Source: Phytohabitans suffuscus (GTDB lineage: Bacteria; Actinomycetota; Actinomycetes; Mycobacteriales; Micromonosporaceae). Taken from it: a stretch of DNA of 64,000 bases. The DNA lies in the NCBI RefSeq assembly GCF_011764565.1, contig NZ_AP022871.1, forward strand, positions 2,108,001 to 2,172,000, in the 5' to 3' direction. The stretch's first letter is position 1. Every line of letters starts with the position of its first letter. Below are positions 32,364 through 45,900 of this stretch, in pieces. Under the pieces are notes generated by a model that was not told the origin of the DNA, did not search any database, and saw only the letters and a program-made list of their open reading frames with translations. A program made the translations under genes and the position numbers.

Positions 32364-35300
32364 GAGAGAAGATCTCCTCGTCGGAGCCGGAGACGCCCTC
32401 CCCCGCGGGGGCGAGAGCCAATGCGATCGCGCGCAGGCGGTCGACCGCTGCCGACCGGACGTCGGGTGCGGCGGAGGCGAGCACCTCCTGCAGGGCGGCG
32501 ATGCGCTCCATGACCGGTTCCCCCGCCTGCTCGCCCAGCCGACCCGCCAGGTAGGTGGCCAGCTTCGCGGGGGTGGGATGGTCGAAGACCATGGTGGGCG
32601 GCAGCTTGGTCCCCGTGGCGGTGGCGAGCAGGTTGCGCAGTTGGACCCCGGCCGCCGAGTCGTACCCCATGTCGCGGAACGACCTGTCCGGGCTCAGCTC
32701 GGCGTCGTCGTCGTAGCCGAGCAGGGCGACGGTCTGCTCGCTGATCAGCCCCAGCAGGGCGGCCCTCCGCTCCGCCGGCGCGAGGGCGGCCAGCAGAGCG
32801 GCCGAGGATGGCGGATCCCCGGGCCCGGTGTCCCCGGGCGCCAGCTCCTCCAGGAGCGTCCGGGGGCGGGCCGCCGAATAGACGTCCCGCAGGCGGTCCC
32901 AGTCGACGCCGGCCACGCAGACGGTGGCCGCGCCGTCCTCCACCGCCTCGTGTACGGCGGCGACCGCCCGTTCCGGCTCCATCGACAGCGTTCCGCTGCG
33001 GCGCATCCACGCGGCCAGGTCATCCGGCGACGCCAGTCCCCCGCCGGCCCAGCTGCCCCACTGGATCGAGGTGGCGGGCCGCCCGAGCGCCTGGCGCTGC
33101 TGCGCCAGCGCGTCGAGGCCGGCGTTGGCGGCAGCGTACGCGGCCTGCCCCGCGATGCCCCAGACCGCGGCGCCCGAGGAGAACAGCACGAACGCGTCGA
33201 GAGCCCGATCGGCGAGCAGACCGGCCAGGTTTTCGGCGCCGGCCACCTTGGCGGCCAGGACGGCGTCGAGCTCCGCGACGCTCAGGTCGCGGAGCGGCGT
33301 GCCCGGGCCCAGCACCCCGGCGGCGTGGACCACCGCCGTGACCGGATGCTCCGCGGGCAGGCTGTCCAGCGCGGCGGCCAGCTGGGCGCGGTCGCTGACG
33401 TCGCAGGCGACGGCGGTCACCGCGGTGCCATGCCGCGCCAACTCCCGGCGCAGATCGTCGACGCCCGCGGCCGCCGCCCCGCGCCGGGACACCAGCAGCA
33501 GGTGCGGGGCGCCCCGCCGGGCCAGGTCGCGGGCGACCTGGGCGCCGAGCGCGCCGGTCCCCCGGTGATCACCGTGGTGCCGCGTGGCCGCCACGTCAGG
33601 GCGCGACGCGGTGCCGCGGAGGGCACCAGCCTGCGTACGTACCAGCCATCCGGCCGCACGGCGTGCACGTCCTCGTGCCCCGGGGCGGCGAGCACCGCCG
33701 CGAGCGCGTCCTGCCAACGGAAGTCGGCGGGAGGGTCGGCGGGCAGATCGACACAGTGCAGCCGGCGCCCGGCCTCCTCCAGGCCGCCGACCAACGCGAG
33801 GCCGTGGAAAAGTGCCTGCGCCGGCGATGTCACGGGGTGGCCCGCCGTCTCCACCGCGCCGTGGGTGACCGACCAGACCGGTACAGCGGGATCGGCACGG
33901 CCCACGGCCCGCAGCAAGGTCACCGCCGCGGCGAGACCGGACGGTACGGCCGGGTGCCCGGGGAAGGGGGTCAGGTCGGCGGCGCAGAGCGAAAGGACGC
34001 CCTCCGGGACGTGAGCCTCGACCGCGGCGGTGATGTCCGCGTCCACCGGCACCGCTACGGGTTTCGCCCCGTGTCCGGACAGCAGCCGGGTATACGCCGG
34101 GTACGACTCGTCGCCCGCCGGGTGGACGACGAGCCAGGTGCCGGTGAGGGCGAGGGGCGCCGGCAGAGGGCGCCGCCGCCAGACGACCGAGTGCCGCCAC
34201 GAGTCCGGCACCGCCCGCGCGTCCGTGTCCGGTTCCGCCGCCCGCACCGCTGGCGGGGTCGGCGGCGTCAGCCAGTAACCGCGCTGGTCGAAGGCGTACG
34301 TCGGCAGGTCCAGTCCCTCGTCCGGCGGCTCGTCCGGTCGGGCCCACCGCACGGGGTGACCGTGCACCCATGCCGTTGCCAGCGCCTCCGGCCAGTCCGC
34401 CGGCGATGCCCCGCGGTGCAAGGTGGCAAGGACCGTCGCGTCCGGGACGGTCTCCTCGACCGCGGAGGTCAGCACGGGATGGGCGCTGACCTCCAGGAAC
34501 CCGGTGTGGCCGGCGCTGGCGAGGGCGGCGGTGACGTCGCGGAACCGCACGGGGTTGCGTAGGTTGGCGCACCAGTAGTCCTCGTCCGCGTCGGGCCCGT
34601 CGAGCGGGGCCGCCGTGACCGACGAGAACAGCGGGATCTTTGCGCGCCCGGGGCGCAGGCCCGCCAGTGCGGACCGGAAGGTGCCCAGGACGGGCTCCAC
34701 CATCGGGCTGTGGGAGGCATAGTCGACGCCGATGTCGCGGGCGCGGATCTGCCGGCTGTCGCACCAGGACAAGAGCTTTTCCAGTGTCTTCGCGGGGACG
34801 GAGAGCACCGTCGACCGGGGGCTGTTGACCACCGCGACGGTCACTTCGGGAAAGTCGTCCAGCCAGGCCGTGATCTCGTCGACCGGTGCGGCGACTGCGA
34901 CCATGCCGCCGGTTCCGGCGATTCCGGCCAGCGCCTCGGCCCGGCTGACCACCACCCGGACGGCGTCCGCCAGCGTGAGGACGCCGGCCACATGCGCGGC
35001 CGCTATCTCGCCCTGCGAGTGGCCGACCATCGCCGACGCGCGCAGACCGGCTGACTCCCAGAGCCGGGCGAGCCCCACCTGGACGGTGAACGTCAACGGC
35101 TGGGCCACCTCGGGACGGGTGGCGGTCGCCTCGCCCCGCAGGACCGCCTCGGGCGACCATCCGGCCGCCGCCCGAATCTCGGCGTCGGTCTCGGAAACCG
35201 CCGCGGCGAAGGCTGGCTCGGCGGCCAGCAGATCCCGGCACATGCCGTCCCATCGCCGGCCGTGCCCGGGAAAGACCCACACCGCGCCCGCGGGCCCCGC

Positions 35301-36931
35301 GACGGCGGCGACCAGCCCGGGGGCGGCGCACCCGGCCAGGAACGCGTCCAGCCCGTCCGCCAGCTCCCCGGCTGACGAACCGGTGACACAGAGCCGGTGG
35401 CGTAGCGCCGCCCGGGTGGCGAGCCCTCGGGCGACAGCTTCCGGCGGGTGGTCGACGGCGAACTTCCGCAACCGCTCCGCCTGGCCCCGCAGTCCGCGCG
35501 CGGTGGCGGCGGACAGCGGCCAGGTGACGACGGCCCGGGCGGGCGGCGCGGACGCCGGTTCGCCGGCCGCGGGTGCCTGCTCGAGGATCGCGTGCGCGTT
35601 GGTCCCCGAGATGCCGAACGACGAGACGCCGGCGCGCCGCGGCCGACCCGTCTCCGGCCACGACACCCCCTCGGTCACCACCCGCACACCCGCGGACCAA
35701 TCGACCAACGACGTCGGCTCCGCCACGTGCAAGGACGGCGGCACCCACCCCCGCCGCAACGCCTCGACCGTCTTGATCACACCGCCCACACCAGCCGCCG
35801 CCTGCGCATGACCGATGTTCGACTTCAACGACCCGACCCACAACGGAACCCCACGACCACCACCAAACACACTCACCAAAGCCTGAGCCTCAATCGGATC
35901 CCCCAACACCGTCCCCGTACCATGCGCCTCCACCACATCCACATCACCCGCCACCAACCCCCATCCACCAACGCCGCCCGAATCACCCGCTCCTGAGCCG
36001 GACCATTCGGAGCCGTGAGCCGGCTACTGGCACCGTCCTGGTTCACGGCGGTACCGCGGATGACCGCCAACACCCGGTGCCGGTGGCGACGGGCGTCGGA
36101 GAGTCGTTCGAGCAGGACCACGCCGCAGCCTTCGGCGGCGGCGAAACCGTCGGCCGACGCGGCGAACGCCTTGCTGCGGCCGTCCGGGGAAAGCGCCTGC
36201 TGCCGGGAGAACTCCACGAAGATCGTCGGTACGGGCATCACGCTCACGCCGCCGGCCAGTGCCAGTGAGCATTCGCCCCGGCGTAGCGCCTGCACGGCGA
36301 GGTGGACCGCGACCAGAGACGAGGAACAGGCGGTGTCCACGGTCATCGCCGGGCCCTCGAGGCCGAACGCGTACGACAGACGGCCGGACAGGACGCTGAG
36401 CGCGTTGCCGACCAGGGCGTACGCGTCCTCGCCCGGGGTCAGGCCGCCGTACCCCGATGCGCTCGCGCCGACGTACACGCCGGTCGCCGTGCCGCCGACC
36501 GACCGGGGGTCCAGGTAGCCACGTTCGAGCGCCTCCCAGCACACCTCCAGCAGCTGCCGTTGCTGCGGGTCCATTGCCAGCGCCTCGCGCGGCGAGATAC
36601 CGAACAGATCGTTGTCGAAGCCCGCCACGTCGTCGACGAAGCCACCGCGGCCGACGTAGCTGTGCCCGTCGCCGCGGGACTGCTCGTCGACCAGGTCCGC
36701 CGGCCACCCGCGGTCGACCGGGAACGGCCCGGTGGCGTCCACGCCGCCCGCGACCAGGTCCCACAGCTGCTCGGGCGAGCGGACCCCGCCGGGGAAGCGG
36801 CAGGCCGTGGCCACTACGGCGATCGGCTCCTGGGCGGCCTCGCGCAGCGCCCTGTTCTCCCGGGAGAGCCGCTCGCGGTCCTTGACGACAGATCGCAGCG
36901 CGGCCACCACGTCCGCGTCGGGCGTGGTCAT
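32335..36931 (-). CDS. Modular type I PKS C: KS-AT-KR-ACP (two frameshifts in this sequence)
   Basis: One extension module. The N-terminal docking coil ([19 protein letters not shown]) is followed by KS (36835-35575, [13 protein letters not shown]), AT (35285-34400; GHSQGE, YASHS predicting methylmalonyl-CoA), KR (33575-33040; [19 protein letters not shown], the Trp suggesting an A-type alcohol) and ACP (DMGYDSAAG). A C-terminal docking tail ([15 protein letters not shown]) means the chain passes on, and no thioesterase is present. The frame breaks in C-runs at 35958-35962 (KS) and 33559-33563 (KR); one added base at each restores 1533 codons and intact motifs. ATG 36931 overlaps the restored stop of PKS B. 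Confidence 0.9.
35818..36016. repeat. KS repeat block, third copy
   Basis: About 200 bases of the KS C-terminal half are nearly identical to parts of the blocks at 42038-42609 and 45051-45623. The C-run at 35958-35962 has five C, like the copy at 42176, whereas the copy at 45179-45184 has six and is in frame. Confidence 0.8.
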
Positions 36932-39900
36932 GAGGCATCCCCCGAGCGAGCCGGACGAGGTCGGTCACGTCCATGTCGTCGATCTTCGAGAGCTCATCCG
37001 CCGCCGAGTCCTCCGCCGCGTGTTCCGGCTTCGCCAGCCGCAGCAAGGCATCGAGGATGCCCGCTTCGCGGAGCCGCTCGATCGGCACGGCCGCCAGCAG
37101 CTGACGGACGTCGGGCTCGGCGGGTGCCGCCGGCGCCAGCTGACTGTGCAGGTGCCGGGCGAGCGCGACAGGGGTCGGGTGGTCGAAGATCGCTGTGGTG
37201 GTCAGCCGCAGCCCGGTGGCCTGGCTGAGGTGGTTGCGCAGCTCGACGGCGGTGAGCGAGTCGATGCCGCTGTCCAGGAAGCCGCGTTGCGGGTCGATCT
37301 GCGCGGCAGTGGTGCCGAGGACGGCCGCGGTCAGCGTGCGTACCGCGATGAGGATCTGCTCGGGGCTCTGCCCGGCATGTACGGTCGCCACCGCCGCGCC
37401 GACGACGCGGCGGGCCGGCGCCCCCAGAGCGGGTCGACCGGTACGTGTCCCGGGCTGCGCGGGGCCGCCACGTAGAGGTGTCGCGCTCCGCCGGTCGCCG
37501 CGTCCAGCATGCGCAGGCCCTGCTCGGCGGTGAGCGGGGCGAGCGGCGAGGCCGCCATGCGCGCCTGGTCCGCCCGCGTGCGTCCCATGGTCATCGCGCT
37601 CGCGGAGGACCACAGTCCCCAGGCGATGCTGGTGGCCGCCATGCCGCGCGCCTGGCGGTGGGCGGCGAGCGCGTCCAGGTAGGTGCTCGCCGCGGTGTAG
37701 TTGGCCTGGCCGGGGTTGCCGAGCAGCCCCGCGGCCGAGGAGTAGAGCACGAAGGCGGCCAGGTCGTGGTCCCGGGTGAGGTGGTGCAGGTGCACCGCGG
37801 TGTCGATCTTGGCGCGTAGCACTTCGTGCAGCGTCTCGGCGCTCTGGTTGGCGAGCGTGGCGTCGCGCAGCAGGCCGGCGGTGTGGATGACGGCGGTGAG
37901 CCTGCGGTCGCCGATCGCGGCGGCGAGCCGTTCAGCGTCGGCGGTGTCGCACGCGGTGATCGTCACGTCCGCGCCGAGCCGGGTCAGCTCGGCGCGCAGT
38001 TCCTCCGCGCCTGGGGCCGCGGGCCCCTGCCGGGACAGCAGCAGCAGCTTGCGGCCCGGAGCGGCGAGGTGCTTGGCGGCCATCCCGCCGAGGGTTCCGG
38101 TGCCACCGGTGATCAGGATGGTCCCGCGCGGGTCGAGCGGCGCGCCGATGGTCAGCACGCACTTCCCGATGTGCTCGCCGCGGGCCAGGTGACGCAGGGC
38201 CTGCCGGGCCTGGGGAAGCGGCCACGCCGTGATGCGGGGGTGCGCCAGGACCTGCTTGTGGAAAAGGGCGAGGAGCTGGGTGAGGATCTCCTGGGTACGC
38301 TCCGGTCCGGTCTCGGCCGCGTCGAAGGCGCGATAACGTACGCCCGGATGGCGGGCGGCGACAGTCTCGGCGTCGCGGATGTCGGTCTTGCCCATCTCCA
38401 GGTAGCAGCCGCCCTCGCCGAGCAGCGACAGCGTCGCGTCGACGTGCTCGCCGGCCAGGGCGCCCAGCGTCACGTCGATGTCCTGGCCGGCGAATGCCTC
38501 GGCGTAGGCGAGGGTCCGCGACGGGGCGATGCGCTCTGGAGGGATGCCCATCGCGTGCAGGGCCGGCCACTTGCCGGGGGAGGCCGTGGCGTACACCTCC
38601 GCGCCGAGGTGCCGGGCCAGTTGTACGGCCGCCGTCCCGACCCCGCCGGTGGCGGCGTGGATCAGCACCCGCTGTCCCGGGCGGACCTGGGCCAGGTCGA
38701 CGAGCGCGAAGTACGCCGTGATGTACGCGGCCGGCACCGACGCGCCCTGCTCCCAGGTCCAGCCGTCCGGCATCCGGGCGACGGTGCGCGCATCCGCCAC
38801 CGTGACCGGGGCGAACGCCGACGCCATCACGCCGAAGACCCGGTCACCCGGCCGCAGGCCGGTCACGCCGGCGCCGACCTCGGTCACCGTGCCGGCGCCC
38901 TCCCCACCGAAACCGTCGTCGCCCGGCACCATGCCGAGGGCCACGACGACGTCGTGGAAGTTCAGGCCGGCCGCGCGTTGGCGGATCCGGACATGTCCGG
39001 GCGGGAGTGGGTGGGCAGGTGCCGGCACGGGCGCGATGTCGTCGAGCGAACCGGTGCCGGCAGGCGCGAGATGCCAGGCGTCGTCGGTGGTGGCGAGCCC
39101 TTGCAGGTTGCCGATGTCCGGCGCGGCAGGGGCGACGCGGGGAGCCAACAGCCGTCCCGCGTGCCAGGCGAGGTGCGGCTGCCGGGCGGTGTGGCCGAGC
39201 GCCGCAGGCCAGTGCACCGGGCCGCCGTCCACCACCAGCAGGGACACCGGGTTCGGCAGCTCGTTGCCGACCGTACGGACGAGGCCGTGCAGCGTGGTGG
39301 CGGCGAGGTCGCCGGCGTGCGTGACCACCGTGACGCCCCACGGCACGTTCTCCATGGCGGCCAGCTCCTGGAACAGGCTCAGCCCGCGCTCCGCGACCTC
39401 GTGCGCGGCGGCGATCGCCGCCGCCGGGTCCTCGTCCGGATCGGCGCGCCGGCCGGACATGGCGAGCAGCACCCGTGCCGTGCCGGGCGGAACGTCTGCC
39501 CAACTGGCGCAGCGCGTCGCGCCGAATACGTCCAGGTCACCGATGACCGCCACCGCACCGACCGGTTCGCCCTCGCCGTCGAGCTCGTGCCAGTCGACCT
39601 GGTGGAGGTTGTCGGTGGCGGCCCCGGAGAGCCGGCTGCGACGGGCACGCAGCGCGTCGATGCGGGCGAGGGGCCGGCCGGCGTCGTCGGCCAGTTCGAT
39701 CCGGACGGTGGCCTCGCCCACGGGGGTGACCCGGACGCGCGCGCGCCGCGCGCCGGCGGCGTAAAGCTCGACGTCCTGCCAGCTGAACGGCAGCCACAGA
39801 CCCTCCCGCGGCAGCAACCCGCCGGCTGCGAGAAGGTGCGCGGCGGAGTCGAGCAACGCCGGATGGATGCCGAACCGGGACAGGTCGGCGACCGTTTCCG

Positions 39901-42900
39901 GCAGCTCCACCTCGCCGTAGACGGTCCCGTCCGCCGCCTGCCACGCGGCCCGGACACCGCGGAAGACCGGGCCGTAGCCGTAGCCGAGACCGGCGAGGCC
40001 GTCGTAGAAGCCGTCCAGCTCCACCGGCGGTGCCGCAGGCGGCCAGGCGGCGGCCCACCCGGCGGGCGGTGCCACGGTGCTCGCCGCGCGTAACCGCCCG
40101 GCCGCGTGGCGGGTGAACGCTGCGTTGTCCCCGGGCCGGCTGTAGATCGCGAATTGCTGGTCACCGCCGACCACGACCTGGACCTGTACCGGTTCCGCCA
40201 CGGTCAGCGGCTCGAGCACGACGAGTTCCTCGACCCGCTCGGCACCGGCCTGCTGCCCGGCCCGCAACGCCATTTCCACGAAGGCGGTGCCGGGAACCAC
40301 GACGGCGGAGGCAACCCGGTGATCCGTCAGCCACCCGCTCGGTGACAGCCGGCCGGACAGGACCAGGTCTCCGTCGTCGCCGGCGACGCGGACAGCCGCC
40401 GTGAGCAGGCCGTGATCGAGGTCCGCCATGCCCGGGACGCCCGCCCCGCCGGCCCGGCCGCCGCCCGGCGCCCAGAAGCGGGTCCGGTCGAAGTCGTACA
40501 CCGGCAGTTCGTGTGCCCCGGCGGGGGAACCGAGAACGCCGGGCCAGTTGACGGTCGCCCCGGCCACCCAGGCGCGCCCGACCGCGCTCAGCCAGCCGGC
40601 CGAGCCGGCGGCGTCGCGCAGCAGCGTGCCCTGGACCCGCAGGGTCGCGTCCGCCTCCTCACCGATCTGCTCGATCGCGGGTACCAGTACCGGATGGGCG
40701 CTGATCTCGAGGAACATGCGCTGGTCGAGCAGTGATCCGATGACGTCGGCGAAGCGTACGGGCCGGCGCAGGTTCTCGAACCAGTAACCGGCGTCCATCT
40801 CCGGGCCGACCAGGAGCGCACCGGTGGTGGTCGAGTACAACGGCACGCGGGCGGTATGCGGGATGATCTCGCCGAGGTCGGCCAGGATCGGATCCCGTAC
40901 GGCCTCGACGGCGGGGCTGTGCGAGGCATAGTCGACGTCGACCGGACGTGCGCGGACACCCTTTTCCATACACACCGCGAGAAACGCCGCGACGCTGTCC
41001 GCGGGGCCGGAGACGACCGTGGACGCGGGTCCGTTGACGGCCGCCACCACCACGTCGGGGAAGGCGGTCAGCAGGGCGGCGACCTGGTCGGCACCGGTCA
41101 TCACCGACGCCATGGCACCGTGTCCGGCTATCTCGACCAGCGCGCGCGACCGGCTCACGGTGATCCGGACGGCGTCCCGCAGCGACAGGACCCCCGCCAC
41201 GTACGCCGCGGCGATCTCCCCCTGGGAGTGGCCGACGACCGCGGCGGGACGGACGCCCACCGACTCCCACATGCGGGCGAGGCCGACGAGCACCGCGAAC
41301 ATCGTTGGCTGGACCCGGTCGACCCGGCCGGCCTCCTCCGCGCCGCGCAGGATCCGCAGCGGCGACCAGCCGGCCAGCTCCCGCACCAGGGCGTCCACCT
41401 CGCCGACGGCCGTGGCGAAGACCGGCTGCTCCGCGAGCAGATCCATGCCCATGCCCGCCCACTGCCAGCCCTGGCCGGGGAAGACGAACACCGGGCGCAG
41501 CCGGGATCCGGCCACGCCGGTCACCGCGGCGGGGCCGGAACCGCCGGCCAGCACGCTGTCGAGCGCGGCGCGGAGCTCGTCTGTGCTCCGTCCTGTCACG
41601 CAGCAGCGGTGACGTAGCTGAGCGCGGCTGAGCAACGCCCGGGCCACGTCGCCGGCGGGCCGGTCAGCGGCTGCGTCACGGAGCCGTTCGATGCGGCGGC
41701 GCAGGCCCGCGGGTGTACCGCCGGAGAGCAGCCACGCGACGCTGCCGCTTGGCTCCGGTCGCTTGCCGGGGCGCACCTCGTCTTCGGGTGCCTGCTCCAG
41801 GACGACGTGGGCGTTGGTGCCGGAAGCGCCGAAGGCGGAGACGCCGGCACGGCGTGGCCGGCCGGTCTCCGGCCACGGCATTTCCTGGGTCAGCAACCGC
41901 ACGTTGCCCGCCGCCCAGTCCACGAGCGGAGTCGGCTCGTCGACGTGCAGGGTGGGCGGCAGGGTGGCGTGCCGCAGCGCCTCGACGGTCTTGATGACGC
42001 CGCCGATGCCGGCCGCCGCAGAGGCGTGGCCGATGTTCGACTTCAACGACCCAACCCACAACGGAACCCCACGACCACCACCAAACACACTCACCAAAGC
42101 CTGAGCCTCAATCGGATCCCCCAACACCGTCCCCGTACCATGCGCCTCCACCACATCCACATCACCCGCCACCAACCCCCATCCACCAACGCCGCCCGAA
42201 TCACCCGCTCCTGAGCCGGACCATTCGGAGCCGTAAGCCCACTACTCGCACCATCCTGATTCACCGCCGAACCACGAACCACCGCCAACACCCGATGCCG
42301 ATACCGACGGGCATCAGAAAGACGCTCCAACACCACCACACCAACACCCTCAGCCCACGACGTCCCATCCGCCGCCGCCGAAAACGCCTTACACCGCCCA
42401 TCCGCCGCCAACCCACGCTGCCGCGAAAACTCCACAAACGCCGCCGGCGAAGCCATCACCTGCACCCCACCCGCCAACGCCAAACCACACTCACCCCGCC
42501 GCAACCCCTGCACCGCCAAATGCAACGCCACCAACGACGACGAACACGCCGTATCCACACTCACCGCCGGACCCTCAAAACCAAACACATACGAAATCCG
42601 ACCCGACAGCACGCTCGTGGAGTTACCGGTGAAGGTGTAGCCCTCGCTCTCGCCCTGGGAGATGCCCGCCAGGTCCGCGTACCCGGAAGTGGCGCCGCCG
42701 ATGTAGACGCCCGTGGCCGTACCGCGCAGCTCCTGCTGGTTGAGGCCGGCGTTTTCGAGGGCTTCCCAGCTCACCTCAAGCAGCAACCGCTGCTGCGGAT
42801 CCATCGCCAACGCCTCACGCGGCGAAATCCCAAAAAACTCAGCATCAAAACCAGCCACATCCTCCAAAAACCCACCACGCGTGCAATACGTACGCCCCAC

Positions 42901-45900
42901 CCGATCCGGATCCGGATCATACAAATCCTCCGGCCAACCCCGATCAACCGGAAAACCCGACACCGCATCCACACCACCCAAAACCAAATCCCACAACCCC
43001 GAACCCGACACCACCCCACCCGGATACCGACACGCCAAACCCACAATCGCCACCGGCTCGTCGGTCGCGGCGCGGGCCACCGGCACGACGCTCCGGGTGC
43101 CCTCGGCGACCATCCACTCGGCCATCGCCGCCGGGGTCGGGTGGTCGAAGACCAGCGTGGCGGGCAGGTCGAGACCGGTGAGCGCGACAAGTCCGTTGCG
43201 GAGCTCCATGGCGGTCAGGGAGTCGAAGCCGGCGTCGAGGAAGCCTTGGTCGGGATCGACGGCGGAAGCGCGCGGATGGCCGAGGACCCGGGCCGCGTGC
43301 GCGCGGATCATGTCCAGCGCCGCGTCCACCCGGTCCGGGTGGGAGGCGTCCACCGGTCCGGGCGTCCACATCGGCTCCGCCCGCCCGGCCATGGCCCGCG
43401 GCGCGGCCTGCTCCGCGGGCTGGTAGGTGGCGTCGATCCAGAAGCGTTGCCGGTCGAAGGCGTAGGTGGGCAGGTCCAGGCTCTCGGTGCCGTGCGCGTG
43501 CCGCCAGTTCACCGCGACGCCCCGGCGCCACGCCTGGCCCAGTCCGGTCAGCAGCGCCTCCGGCTCCGCGATGGAGCGGCGCAGCAGCGGCACCGCCACC
43601 GGGTCGGTGATCCCCGCGGCCAGGAGTGCCTGGTGCGCGGACGCGGTGAGCCCGCTGTCCGGGCCGAGCTCCAGCACCGTGGTGACCCCTTCGCCGGCCA
43701 GCGAACCCATGCCGGCGGCGAACCGCACGGGCTGGCGCACGTGCCGTACCCAGTAGTCCGCGCTGCACCAGTCGTCCGCGCCGACGGCCTCACCGGTCAC
43801 GTTGCCCACCGCCGGGATCCGCGGCTCCCGGTAGGTCATCCCGGCGGCGACGGCGGCGAAGTCCGCGGTCATGGCCGCCACCAAGGGCGAGTGGAACGCG
43901 TGTGACACGGGAAGCCTTCTGACCCGCCGCCCGCGCTGGCGCCATTCCTCCATGGCCGCGGCGACGGCGGGCTCCGCGCCGGACACGACCGTCGACGTGG
44001 GTCCGTTGACGGCGGCGATGGCGACCTCGTCCTCCCGGCCCGCGAGCCAGGGCAGCAGTTCGGCCTCATCCGCCTCGATCGCGGCCATGGCCCCACCCGG
44101 GGCAGGGCCTGGAGGAGCGCGCCCCGGGCGGCCACCAGCCGGCAGGCGTCGGGCAGGTCGAGCACGCCGGCCACGTGGGCCGCGGTCAGTTCACCGATCG
44201 AGTGGCCGATCATGTGGTCCGGGGTGACGCCCCACTCATCCAGCTGAGCGGTCAGGGCGACTCCGAGGGCGAACAGCGCCGGCTGGGCGTACCGGGTCTG
44301 CCGCAGCAGGTCGTCCCCGGCGGTGAACATGAGCTCGCGCAGCGACCGGTCGAGGTGCTGGTCAAGCTCGGCGCAGACCTCGTCGAAGGCCGCGGCGAAG
44401 GCCGGGAACGCGGCGTAGAGGCCGGCGCCCGTCCCGGGCCGCTGGGCACCCTGCCCGGGGAACAGGAACGCGGTGGTCACGGCCCCCGCCGGTGGTCCGG
44501 CGGCGACGGCAGGGTCGCTGTACGCGGCGGCCGGGTCGGACCGGACAGCGTCCAGCCGGGCGAGCATCTCGTCCCGGTCACCACCCGTGACGGCCAGCCG
44601 ATACCGGTGCGCCGTCCGGCCCGTCAGCGCCCGGGCGATCCGGCTGGCGGACAGCTCGGGGTGACGGGTGACGTACCCGTGCAGCCGATCCACCTGGCCG
44701 CGCAGGCCGCCCGGCGTCGCCCCGGAGAGCAGCCACGTGGTGGTTCCGCCCCCGTCCCGGGCGGCCGCCACGGGGTTGGCCGGGTCGGTCAGCTCGTCGG
44801 GCGCCTGCTCCAGGACGACGTGCGCGTTGGTGCCGGAGACGCCGAAGGCCGAGACGCCGGCGCGGCGTGGCCGGCCGGTCTCCGGCCACGGCATTTCCTG
44901 GGTCAGCAACCGCACGTTGCCCGCCGCCCAGTCCACGAGCGGACTCGGCTCGTCGACGTGCAGGGTGGGCGGCAAGGTGGCGTGCCGCAACGCCTCCACC
45001 ACCTTGATCACACCACCCACACCAGCCGCCGCCTGCGCATGACCGATATTCGACTTCAACGACCCAACCCACAACGGAACCCCACGACCACCACCAAACA
45101 CACTCACCAAAGCCTGAGCCTCAATCGGATCCCCCAACACCGTCCCCGTACCATGCGCCTCCACCACATCCACATCACCCGCCACCAACCCCCCATCCAC
45201 CAACGCCGCCCGAATCACCCGCTCCTGAGCCGGACCATTCGGAGCCGTAAGCCCACTACTCGCACCATCCTGATTCACCGCCGAACCACGAACCACCGCC
45301 AACACCCGATGCCGATACCGACGGGCATCAGAAAGACGCTCCAACACCACCACACCAACACCCTCAGCCCACGACGTCCCATCCGCCGCCGCCGAAAACG
45401 CCTTACACCGCCCATCCGCCGCCAACCCACGCTGCCGCGAAAACTCCACAAACGCCGCCGGCGAAGCCATCACCTGCACCCCACCCGCCAACGCCAAACC
45501 ACACTCACCCCGCCGCAACCCCTGCACCGCCAAATGCAACGCCACCAACGACGACGAACACGCCGTATCCACACTCACCGCCGGACCCTCAAAACCAAAC
45601 ACATACGAAATCCGACCCGACAGAACAGAAGGCAGGCTGCCCGTCAGCGCGTATCCGTCCGCCTGCGGTGGGGGTTGCCTGATGTCGACATAGCCGTCGG
45701 CCGACCCGCCGATGTACACCCCGGTCGAGCTGCCGCGCAGATCCCTGGAGTCGAGTCGGGCGTTTTCGAGGGCTTCCCAGCTCACCTCAAGCAACAACCG
45801 CTGCTGCGGATCCATCGCCAACGCCTCACGCGGCGAAATCCCAAAAAACTCAGCATCAAAACCAGCCACATCCTCCAAAAACCCACCACGCGTGCAATAC

